DNA of 64,000 nucleotides from Archangium primigenium (GTDB lineage: Bacteria; Myxococcota; Myxococcia; Myxococcales; Myxococcaceae): the NCBI RefSeq assembly GCF_016904885.1, contig NZ_JADWYI010000001.1:6510001-6574000 (forward strand). The letters run 5' to 3'. The first letter of the stretch is position 1. Each line of letters opens with the position of its first letter. Position numbers and translations under genes: made by a program. Positions 42,964 through 52,135 of the stretch are shown here, piece by piece. The notes beneath the pieces were generated by a model. It worked only from the letters and a program-made list of their open reading frames with translations, had not been told where the DNA came from and did no database searches.

Positions 42964-43045
42964 ACGGGCGGGGCCCTCGGGGCGGGGGCCAAGACAGCGG
43001 AGACAACGGGCAGCAGGGGAAAAATTTCCGCGACGCCAGGAAGGT

Positions 43046-43051
43046 TAGACT
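43046..43051 (+). promoter_or_regulatory. Candidate -10 box at sensor kinase start
   Basis: TAGACT (TAnnnT form) ends 11 bases before ATG 43063. The only purine-rich run, AGGAAGG at 43039-43045, is too far from the ATG to serve as ribosome site, so a leaderless mRNA is suggested. The -35 is not clear. Confidence 0.35.
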
Positions 43052-43062
43052 CTTCGACCCGC

Positions 43063-45285
43063 ATGGACATCCGGACACAGAGCGCGCTCCTCGCATCCAT
43101 CATCGGTCTGGCACTGGGCGTGTCCATGTTGTTGAGGGCCGCACGTCCGCGCGTCCTCACGCTCTACTCCGTCTTCGCGTTGACGGTGAGCGGCTACTAT
43201 CTGTCCATCTCCTTCCATAGCCTGTTCGCGTCGGCGGGCTATCCCTGGGTGGCGCGGGTGGCGGTGGGTGCCACCATTCTATCGGCTTCGCTCGTCCCTG
43301 GCGCGGCCGTGTCCTTCTTCCTGGAGTTCCTCGGGGTCAGCAAGGGCACCCACCTGCTCGGCCGGCGGCTCGCCTTCCTGTCGGCCATCTTCGGCCTGGC
43401 CGTGGCCGTGTCGCCCCTGGCCCAGAAGCCCTGGGCCCGGGTGGCCGTGGGGACGTGGGTGCTCGGCGCCCTGCTCGCCTCCGTGTCCCTGCTCCTGCGC
43501 CGTATGAGCTCCACCGAGTCGCGCATCGAGCGGCTGCGGCAGATGTACCTGGCCATCGGCGCCGGCGCGGCCATCCTCTTCAGCGCCCTGGACCTGCTCG
43601 AGCGCGTGGGCCTGCCCTTCCCCACCCCGCTGGGCCCCGTCTTCACGACGCTCTACCTCTTCTTCCTCGCCCAGACGCTCTTGCGGCTGCGGCTGATGGA
43701 CCTGCACGAGCTGCTCGGGAAGATCGTCTCGCAGACGGTGCTCGCCACCCTGGTGGCCGCGGTCTTCACCGTGCTGACCATGTGGGTGGACAAGAACAAC
43801 ACCTCGCTCTTCGTCTTCAACACGGTGGTGGCCGCCTTCGTGCTGCTCATCCTGCTCGAGCCCCTGCGCGCCAAGGTGGAGGAGCGCGTGGTGGCGCTCT
43901 TCTTCCGCGAGCGCTTCGAGCTGCTGCGGGTGCTCAACGCCACGCGCGCGCGCATGGCGGGCGTCATCGAGATCTCCGAGCTGGCGCGGCTGGTGCTCGA
44001 CGCCCTGCACGAGTCGGGGCGCATCACCCACGCCTCGCTCTACCTGCTGGCCGAGGACCGGCCCGGCTACCGGCTCCTGGGCGCGCGGGGGCCGGCGCCG
44101 GTGCCCTTCCTGGACACGGGCGCGGCCCGAGGCGTGCTCTTCGCGGTGGCCTCCGGCCAGAAGGCGGTGCTCCTGGAGAACGTGGAGCGGCGCAGCGCGG
44201 TGATGCGGCAGCAGGCCGTGGAGGGCAAGCGCTTCCGCGACGAGCTCAAGCGGCTCAACGACACGCGCGCGGCGCTCGTGCAGATGAAGGCCGGCATCAC
44301 CGTGCCGCTGTTCGGCGGCGACCGGGTCATCGGCTTCCTCAACCTCTGGGACGAGCGGGTGCCGGAGGCGTACGCCTCGGACGAGATCGCCCTCATGCTG
44401 GAGATGGCCGAGCGCCTGGCCACGGCGCTGGAGAACTCCAAGCTCTACGAGACCATCCGCGAGCGCGACCGCCTGGCCGCCCTGGGCGAGATGGCCGCGG
44501 GCCTGGCCCATGAAATCCGCAACCCCCTGGGCGCCATCAAGGGCGCGGCGCAGTGCCTGGACCCCCAGCGCATGCCGGGCGAGGAAGGCGAGTTCCTCGA
44601 GGTGATCGTCGAGGAGGTCAACCGCCTCAACGGCGTGGTGTCCGCGTTCCTCGACTACGCGCGGCCACTCAAGCAGACGTTCGGTCCCACGGACCTCAAC
44701 GAGGTGGTGACGCGCACGGTGCGGCTCATCCAGAACGAGATGCCCCGGGGGCTCGAGTTCAAGATGGAGCTGTCGGACGCCCTGCCCCGGGTGGAGGCGG
44801 ACGCCGAGCAGCTCAAGCAGGTGCTCATCAATCTGGTGCAGAACGCCATGCAGGCCCTGGGGTCCGAGGCCGCGGGCAGCATCACGGTGAAGACGGTGCG
44901 GCCGGACCGCTTCAACGACTTCCGCCCGGCGGGAGACTCGTTCGTCGAGGTGCACGTGTCGGACACGGGCCCGGGCGTCCCCGTGGAGCAGCAGCAGCAC
45001 ATCTTCGTCCCCTTCTATACGACGAAGCAGAAGGGCACGGGCCTGGGCCTGGCCATCAGCCAGCGCATCGTGAAGAACCACGGCGGCACGCTCGCCGTGC
45101 GCAGCAAGCCGGGCGAGGGCGCCACCTTCATCATCCGCCTGCCCGCCCCCCACGCCGAGCCCCCCCTGCTCCCGGAGCCCGCGCCGCTGGACCGGAGCGC
45201 CGAGGCGCAGGCCTCCGAGGGCACCGCCCGGCCCTCCAAGCCCGAGCGGAAGTCCCGCAAGGAGAAAAAGCGCCGGGCGGTGTGA
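43063..45285 (+). CDS. Membrane-bound sensor histidine kinase with GAF domain
   Basis: A protein of 740 residues. About eight N-terminal membrane helices (to residue 275), a GAF-like domain (about 290-465), then the kinase: His483 in GEMAAGLAHEIRNPLGAIKG, N-box LINLVQNAMQAL, G1 DTGPGVPVEQQ, F box PFYTTK and G2 GTGLGLAIS. A Lys/Arg-rich tail (KPERKSRKEKKRRAV) ends the protein. The H-box HEIRNPLG is that of the NtrB-like HPK4 group that often regulates sigma-54 activators. No response regulator is adjacent, so this is an orphan kinase; its partner may lie elsewhere. Confidence 0.92.
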   Translation: MDIRTQSALLASIIGLALGVSMLLRAARPRVLTLYSVFALTVSGYYLSISFHSLFASAGYPWVARVAVGATILSASLVPGAAVSFFLEFLGVSKGTHLLGRRLAFLSAIFGLAVAVSPLAQKPWARVAVGTWVLGALLASVSLLLRRMSSTESRIERLRQMYLAIGAGAAILFSALDLLERVGLPFPTPLGPVFTTLYLFFLAQTLLRLRLMDLHELLGKIVSQTVLATLVAAVFTVLTMWVDKNNTSLFVFNTVVAAFVLLILLEPLRAKVEERVVALFFRERFELLRVLNATRARMAGVIEISELARLVLDALHESGRITHASLYLLAEDRPGYRLLGARGPAPVPFLDTGAARGVLFAVASGQKAVLLENVERRSAVMRQQAVEGKRFRDELKRLNDTRAALVQMKAGITVPLFGGDRVIGFLNLWDERVPEAYASDEIALMLEMAERLATALENSKLYETIRERDRLAALGEMAAGLAHEIRNPLGAIKGAAQCLDPQRMPGEEGEFLEVIVEEVNRLNGVVSAFLDYARPLKQTFGPTDLNEVVTRTVRLIQNEMPRGLEFKMELSDALPRVEADAEQLKQVLINLVQNAMQALGSEAAGSITVKTVRPDRFNDFRPAGDSFVEVHVSDTGPGVPVEQQQHIFVPFYTTKQKGTGLGLAISQRIVKNHGGTLAVRSKPGEGATFIIRLPAPHAEPPLLPEPAPLDRSAEAQASEGTARPSKPERKSRKEKKRRAV

Positions 45286-45425
45286 GAAGCCCACGCCTCA
45301 TTCGCCTCGGCGCGCTTCGACCAATGGACAGCGCGCGGCGCACCAGACTTGCAAGGTGGAGACACGCCACAGGGGAGGCGTGACGAGCGCCTCTCCGGTG
45401 GCCATTCCACTGAAGGAGTCACGAG

Positions 45426-46568
45426 ATGTTCAGTCGTTGCACCTGGTCGCGCGCCCTGGCGCTGACCGCCGTCCTGGCGTGCGCGAGCGCCCCCGCCACC
45501 ACCATCAACCAGAACACGTCCTGGACCCTCCAGCGCCCGGGGTCCTCGAAAACCTTCCGGGTCGTGGCCTACGGGGACTCGCTCTACGCCGGCTACAACG
45601 GCAGCCTGTTCAGCGTGGCCAAACGCGCGGCGCCGCTCGTGGACGGCGAGTACCTGGCGAGCGAGTGGAAGGCGAGCGTCGAGGTCGTGCGCCGCGCCCG
45701 CTCGGGTGCCCGGGCCGATGACGTCTACACGAACAAGATCCTCGCGGAGAAGTCGTTCATGCAGGCGAGCAACACCCGGGGGGTGACGTTCGAGATGTGT
45801 GGCAACGACTATCTCCAGGCCCGCACGGCGCTCACGGGCCAGCGGGGCACCTGCGACTTCGGCGTGCTCGACACCGCCCTGGCGCAGTGCACGCTGTACA
45901 CGGAGAAGGCCATGCAGGCCATCAACCAGTACGCCCCCTCGGGCGCGTTCAAGGTCGTCGCCAACCTCTATTACCCGGGCTTCGCCGCGGACGACGTGCC
46001 CACCACCTGCACGGACACGCAGAAGAAGAAGCCCGTCAACAAGCGCGCGCGCTTCCTGCCCTACCTCGTGCGGAGCAACTGGCGCACGTGCCACCTGGCC
46101 GAGCAGTACGGCTTCGCGTGCGCGGACGTGTTCGCCGAGTTCATGGCCGCCGACACCGACACCAACGGGGATGGTCGGCGCGACAGCGAGGCCCTGCGCT
46201 ACGTGCCCGGAGAGAGCGAGTCCGCCTACGTCACCCGCATCACCCAGACGCTCGGCGCCACCCTGCGCGACGCCAACACGCACCTCGTCGACGCGACCAC
46301 CAGCTACGACTACCTCCAGTCGGACGACGTGCACCCCACCCACTACTCCTCGGCCAGCATCTCGCTGGGTTTCCTCACGGGCACCGGCTCGGGCGCGGGC
46401 GCCCCGGACTTCGCGGACACGCGGATCGTCGACGGGAAGAACCCCCAGTGGAACGCCTGGGGCCACGAGCGCATGGGCTGGAAGCTGTCGGACGTCACGC
46501 CAGGAATCGCGCCGCGAGCAGCGACAGCGAGCCCGCGTAGTACAGCACCGCGCACCCCACTTCCGTGA
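45426..46568 (+). CDS. Secreted SGNH/GDSL-type hydrolase
   Basis: A 380-residue product with signal peptide (MFSRCTWSRALALTAVLACA). The SGNH blocks are present: VVAYGDSLYAGYNGSL near residue 45, the Asn block FEMCGNDYLQAR near residue 125, and DDVHPTHYSSASISL near residue 300 with the catalytic Asp and His. Such enzymes are esterases or lipases acting on lipids or acylated polysaccharides. AAGGAG precedes ATG 45426. The reading frame ends in a tail (GIAPRAATASPRSTAPRTP) that overlaps the convergent next gene by 74 bases, suggesting loss of an earlier stop codon. Confidence 0.85.
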   Translation: MFSRCTWSRALALTAVLACASAPATTINQNTSWTLQRPGSSKTFRVVAYGDSLYAGYNGSLFSVAKRAAPLVDGEYLASEWKASVEVVRRARSGARADDVYTNKILAEKSFMQASNTRGVTFEMCGNDYLQARTALTGQRGTCDFGVLDTALAQCTLYTEKAMQAINQYAPSGAFKVVANLYYPGFAADDVPTTCTDTQKKKPVNKRARFLPYLVRSNWRTCHLAEQYGFACADVFAEFMAADTDTNGDGRRDSEALRYVPGESESAYVTRITQTLGATLRDANTHLVDATTSYDYLQSDDVHPTHYSSASISLGFLTGTGSGAGAPDFADTRIVDGKNPQWNAWGHERMGWKLSDVTPGIAPRAATASPRSTAPRTPLP

Positions 46569-47373
46569 AGCGCCGCACGCCCCGCGCCTGGTCCGGCCTC
46601 ACCCAGGTGGCGCCCAGGGCCAGCGCCTCCGCTGGCAGCCGCCAGAGCGTCGCGTAGAGCACCAGCATCGCGATGAACGACACCCAGTAGGTGAAGAGAC
46701 TGCCCAGGTAGGGCCCGAGCCCGTACATCTGGTACTGCGCGAACGGCCCGCCATAGGTGATGTACTGGTCCGCCCGGAACATGATGCCGCCGGGCAACAG
46801 CGGGAACAGGACGAACTGGAGCACCCAGAGGCCCACGCCCGGCCGGAGGACCGTGGCCCGGGCATGCGCGAACGCGGCGAGGGGCTGGCGCGCCACCTCG
46901 CGCGCCTCGGGCAGGTGCCGTCCGAGCGCGGCCAGCACCGGCAGCGGATCCTCCACCCGCAGGCCCACGCCGAGCGAGCGCCCCGAGCGCAGGCGCACCG
47001 ACAGGCCCGCCGCCAGCCAGGGCAGACGCCACACGCGCACGGCGGCCACCGACGCGACGGGAACCTCCAGCCGCTCGCCGGGCCGCTCGAGCACGAGGCG
47101 CTCCGGCTCCACGTCGAGGGTGGCGGCGGTGAGGCGGCGCACGAGCCCCTCGGCGCCGAGCCACAGGGCCGACACCAGCGCGAGCACGCCCGCGAGCCGG
47201 GGCGGCCGGGGGTTGGCGACCCCGGTGAAGGTGAACTCGGCGACGACCACCGCCGCGAGCAGCAGCGTGAGCAGGGCGAGCCCCCGGAACACGGCGCTCG
47301 CGAGCCGCGCGGCGGGGGTCCAGGCATGCAGGTGGAAACGCGGTGCGTCAGCCGGAGGGGACGGGGGGCTCAT
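46495..47373 (-). CDS. Membrane protein of unknown function
   Basis: A protein of 292 residues with about four or five membrane helices: SAVFRGLALLTLLLAAVVVA near the N-terminus, AGVLALVSALWLGAEGLV, and a C-terminal pair near residues 225-285. Between the helices a soluble stretch (LDVEPERLVLERPGERLEVP; VRVWRLPWLAAGLSVRL) resembles a PH-like domain. ATG 47373 is the only start that gives the N-terminal helix without a long basic lead. It converges on the SGNH gene, whose 3' end overlaps it by 74 bases. Family not recognised. Confidence 0.75.
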   Translation of the reverse strand: MSPPSPPADAPRFHLHAWTPAARLASAVFRGLALLTLLLAAVVVAEFTFTGVANPRPPRLAGVLALVSALWLGAEGLVRRLTAATLDVEPERLVLERPGERLEVPVASVAAVRVWRLPWLAAGLSVRLRSGRSLGVGLRVEDPLPVLAALGRHLPEAREVARQPLAAFAHARATVLRPGVGLWVLQFVLFPLLPGGIMFRADQYITYGGPFAQYQMYGLGPYLGSLFTYWVSFIAMLVLYATLWRLPAEALALGATWVRPDQARGVRRFTEVGCAVLYYAGSLSLLAARFLA

Positions 47374-47436
47374 GGGGCGGATTGCCGGGGCGGCGAGGGC
47401 TCCGTAGCATACGCAGCCCGAAGAACAGGGGCGACA

Positions 47437-48042
47437 ATGGCCGCGCGGCCTCCCATTCACGAGCGACAAGTCGATTCAGACGGTGTGGTCCGCATCCCGA
47501 AGCAGCGCACGGGCCCGAGGGCATGGCTCGTGGGCCTGGCGCTCGGCTTCACCGTCCTGTGCGTGGGCCTGAGCCTGTGGCTGCGTGCCGAGCCCCCCGC
47601 CTCACCGCCCCCGCCTCATGAGCCCCAGGCGCCCCGTGTCGTGGCGCCCGAGCCCCCCGCGCCCACGCGGCCGGTGCGGGGCGCGCCCACGGCCTCGCCC
47701 GACGCGCCACCGCCGACGCTGGGCTCGACCATGGCCGAGGCCCCCCGGGAGGGCGTCGACCTCTACCGGCCGGGCACCAAGCCGCTCAAGCAGGGCCTCG
47801 TGGTGCCCGAGGACTTCGAGCTGCCGCCCGGCTACGTGCGCCACTACCAGGCCACGGACGATGGCGAGCGCGTGCGGCCCATCCTCATGTTCCATCCGGA
47901 CTACAAGCCGCTCGACTCGCGGGGCGAGCCCGTGGAGCTGCCCTCCAACCGGGTCGTGCCTCCGGAGATGGCGCCCCCGGGCCTGCCCCTGGACGTGCTC
48001 GAGTTGCCCTCCGGGCCCGAAGGGGTGGAGCCCATTCCATGA
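47437..48042 (+). CDS. Single-pass membrane protein, Pro-rich
   Basis: A protein of 201 residues: short cytoplasmic head, membrane helix (AWLVGLALGFTVLCVGLSLW) at residues 29-48, a Pro/Ala-rich linker and a C-terminal segment (LVVPEDFELPPGYVRHYQAT; PILMFHPDYKPLDSRGEPVE) with no catalytic motif. Its stop overlaps the lnt ATG as ATGA, so the two are co-translated and it may support lipoprotein maturation (inference from coupling). No clear ribosome site before ATG 47437. Confidence 0.72.
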   Translation: MAARPPIHERQVDSDGVVRIPKQRTGPRAWLVGLALGFTVLCVGLSLWLRAEPPASPPPPHEPQAPRVVAPEPPAPTRPVRGAPTASPDAPPPTLGSTMAEAPREGVDLYRPGTKPLKQGLVVPEDFELPPGYVRHYQATDDGERVRPILMFHPDYKPLDSRGEPVELPSNRVVPPEMAPPGLPLDVLELPSGPEGVEPIP

Positions 48043-49675
48043 GTCCGCTCGCGGCGCGCGCGCGCCAGGCGGGCCCCGTGCTCCTGGGCATTCTCGGCGC
48101 CCTGGCGAGCGCCGCCCTGGTGGCGGGGTTCTCCCAGTTGGAGGCGCGCTGGGTCGCCGTGTGCTGGGTGGCGCTCGTGCCGTGGCTGGCGGTGCTGGAC
48201 CGCGTGCGCTCCTGGCGCGAGGCCGTGGGCGCGGGCGTCGCGTTCGCCCTGGCCTTCACCGCCGCCGTGTTCGGCTGGTTCCCCGAGGCCCTGCACAGCT
48301 ACTCCCAGGCGCCCCTGGCGGTGTGCTGGCTCGCGCTGCTCGTGCTCGCGCCCTTCATGGAGGCGCAGCTCCTCGCCTTCGCGCTCGTGCGCCACCACCT
48401 GCGGCGCACCGTCACCCGGGGCGCCGCGTGGAAGGTGCCCCTGCTCGGCGCGCTCGTGTACGTGGGCACCGAGGCGCTCTGCCCCAAGCTCTTCGCGGAG
48501 ACGCTGGGCCAGGGCTTCTTCCCCTCCCCCGCCCTGCGCCAGGTGGCGGACCTCGCCGGCGCGCATGGCCTCACGCTGCTCCTGTTGCTCGGCAACGAGT
48601 GCGTGCTCGCGGCGCTCACGGCCCTGGGGCGTCGCCAGGGCGCGCGGGCGGTGCTCACCCCGGTGGCGGTGCTCGCGGCGCTCGTGCTCGGGGGCCTGGG
48701 CTACGGCACGTGGCGCCTCGAGCAGGTGGCGCGCGCCGCGGCCCGCGAGCGGCCCGTGGTGGTGGGCGTCGTGCAGGCGAACATCACGAAGTACGAGAAG
48801 CTCGCCGCGGAGGTGGGCACCTACGACGTGGTGCGGATGATCCTCGACACGCACTACGCGCTATCGGACGCGCTGCTCCAGGGCCCCCGGCCGGTGGATC
48901 TGCTCATCTGGCCCGAGACGGTGTACCCGACGACCTTCGGCTCGCCCAAGAGCGACGTGGGCGCCGAGTTCGACGCGGAGCTGGCGGACTTCGTCTCCGA
49001 GCGCCGCGTGCCCCTGCTGTTCGGCACCTACGACCTGGAGCACGGGCACGAGTACAACGCCGCCATGTTCCTGGGTCCCGGGAGGGAGGGGACGCTCACG
49101 CGTTCGGCCTACCGCAAGACGATGCTCTTTCCGCTCACGGAGTGGGTGCCCGAGCCCCTCGACTCGCCCTGGCTGCGTGAGCGCCTGCCGTGGACGGGCT
49201 ACTGGAAGCGGGGGCCGGGACCGCGCACGCTCGACGTGCGCCTGCGCGATGGTCGGCCGCTCTCGCTCGCGCCGCTCATCTGCTACGAGTCCATCTTCCC
49301 GGGCTACGTGGCCGAGGAGGCGCGCCAGGGCGCGGAGCTCATCGTCACGCTGTCCAACGACTCGTGGTTCCAGGGCACGCCCGCGCCGCGACTGCACCTG
49401 ATGCACGCGGGCTTTCGCAGCGTGGAGACCCGGCTGCCCCAGGTGCGCGTCACCAACTCGGGCATCTCCGCGCTCATCAGCGCCACGGGCGAGGTACTCG
49501 CCGAGGTACCGGATGCCCACCGCGCGAGCCTCGCCCTGACGGTGCCCCCCACGCCCCACCTGTCCACGGTGATGATGGCCTGGGGCGACTGGTCGCGGCC
49601 CACCGCGCTCGGCATGGCCCTGGTGTGGCTGCTCGCGCCGGGCCTGCTCGCGCGGTGGCGCGCGCGCAAGGCGGC

Positions 49676-49694
<19 letters not shown>
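48039..49694 (+). CDS. lnt: Apolipoprotein N-acyltransferase
   Basis: A protein of 551 residues: N-terminal membrane helices to about 215, a nitrilase-fold periplasmic domain and a C-terminal helix. The catalytic triad is seen: Glu293 in LLIWPETVYP, Lys360 in AYRKTMLFPLTEWVP and Cys415 in PLICYESIFP. It N-acylates the lipid-modified N-terminal Cys of lipoproteins in the inner membrane, the last step before sorting. It is somewhat longer than E. coli Lnt (512). It overlaps the upstream membrane protein by ATGA and the 3' end of the convergent dipeptidase by 19 bases. Confidence 0.92.
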
Positions 49695-50920
<1,226 letters not shown>

Positions 50921-51025
50921 GGCCCTCCGCTTAGCCCCTTTTCGAGGCAAGGGGCGAGCGGCGATGAATAAAGTCCAGGGCAGGCGCGTCCACACGCCAA
51001 GGTCACAGGTTAGCGGAGAGATGTC

Positions 51026-52114
51026 ATGACGCCTCGATGGTTGCTGTGCGCGATGATTGGACTGGCGGCCCCGGTGGTCCACGGTCAGACCAACCCCACC
51101 TACTCGCAGGACTACGACGACTCGCAGGGCTACGACGACTCGCAGGGCTACGACGAGTCGGGTGAGGACTACGCCCCGATGGCGCCCTCGGCCCCCCCCG
51201 CCCTGCCCCGCGAGGCCGCCTCGTCCCGTCCCTACGCGGACGCGGTGTGGACCTCGGGTCACTGGTACTGGGATGGCGGCCAGTGGCGCTACAAGCAGGG
51301 CGGCTGGATCGCCTCCATGCCCGGCTACCAGTTCGTCAACGGCTACTGGCAGCAGCAGGGCCCCTCCACGTGGGCCTGGGTCTCGGGCGGTTGGGCCCAG
51401 CCCGGCTCCACCCAGGTGGAGATCCCCGTCTCCGTGACCGACGAGGACGTCATGACGGCCCAGGCCCCGCCCGCCATCCAGGCGGAGACGCGGCCGCTGG
51501 CGCCGGACCCGAACTACACCTGGGCCCCGGGCTACTGGTACTGGACGGGCAGCACCTACACCTGGATCGACGGCTCGTGGATCGCCCCGCCCCGTGCCGG
51601 CCTCATCTTCGTCTCCCCGCGTTGGTACCAGCGCGGCCGCTCCTGGCACTTCATGGGCGGAGGCTGGGCGATGCGCGGCACCACCCGCATCGTCGTGCCC
51701 GAGTACCGCTACGCCCACGTGAACGTGGGCTGGGGTCGGCCGAGCTACTTCGTGCACACCTGGCGCAACTACGCCGTGGTGCACCCCTCCCGCTACTCCG
51801 GCTACCGCCACGCGCCGCGCTACTACTGGGACTCGCGCGCCTACCGCCCGGCGCCCTACCGGCCCGGCCCGCGCCACTCCGCTCCTCCCTCCCGGGGTGG
51901 CGGCTGGGAGCGGGGTCCCAATCGCGGCCCCAACCGGGACTACGATCGCGGCCCTGACCGGGGCCACGACCGCGGCCCCAACCGGGACCACGACCGGGGC
52001 CCGAACCGCGGCCCGGACCGGGGCTCGGACCGCGGGGGCGGCTGGGACCGGGGCGGGCATGACCGGGGCGGCCACTCCGCGACGCCCGTGAACGACCGGG
52101 GCGGCCGGCGCTAA
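51026..52114 (+). CDS. Exported YXWGXW-like Trp/Tyr-rich repeat protein
   Basis: A protein of 362 residues with signal peptide (MTPRWLLCAMIGLAAPVVHG). After a short acidic repeat (YDDSQGYDDSQGYDES) come Trp/Tyr-rich units resembling YXWGXW repeats: ADAVWTSGHWYWDGGQWRYK, GWIASMPGYQFVNGYWQQQG and NYTWAPGYWYWTGSTYTWID. The last third is basic (RYAHVNVGWGRPSYFVHTWR) and ends in degenerate NRGP/DRG repeats. GGAGAGATGTC lies before ATG 51026. Such proteins are common in myxobacteria and may coat the cell or bind polysaccharide; the role is not known. Confidence 0.8.
   Translation: MTPRWLLCAMIGLAAPVVHGQTNPTYSQDYDDSQGYDDSQGYDESGEDYAPMAPSAPPALPREAASSRPYADAVWTSGHWYWDGGQWRYKQGGWIASMPGYQFVNGYWQQQGPSTWAWVSGGWAQPGSTQVEIPVSVTDEDVMTAQAPPAIQAETRPLAPDPNYTWAPGYWYWTGSTYTWIDGSWIAPPRAGLIFVSPRWYQRGRSWHFMGGGWAMRGTTRIVVPEYRYAHVNVGWGRPSYFVHTWRNYAVVHPSRYSGYRHAPRYYWDSRAYRPAPYRPGPRHSAPPSRGGGWERGPNRGPNRDYDRGPDRGHDRGPNRDHDRGPNRGPDRGSDRGGGWDRGGHDRGGHSATPVNDRGGRR
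51900..52080 (+). repeat. Degenerate GGCCCnnACCGGGnC tandem repeat within coding region
   Basis: Imperfect units of 12-18 bases (for example GGCCCCAACCGGGAC, GGCCCGGACCGGGGC) encode the R-G-P-N/D-R and D-R-G-G peptide repeats at the C-terminus of the YXWGXW-like protein. Unit length is a multiple of three, so slippage changes repeat number but keeps the frame. Confidence 0.6.
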
Positions 52115-52135
52115 GGCGCCCCGGGGGTCTCCGCC

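Noticed and set aside
40378-43060. Long plus-strand extension before the sensor kinase
   Set aside because: Antisense of the Slt70-like gene; kinase-family membrane helices begin only at ATG 43063.
45334-45354. Possible sigma-54 promoter (GGCGCACCAGACTTGC) before the SGNH gene
   Set aside because: Twelve bases lie between GG and GC instead of ten.
51900-52080. Repeat cluster as a CRISPR array
   Set aside because: Units are short, imperfect, in frame and lack unique spacers; they encode the protein's tail.
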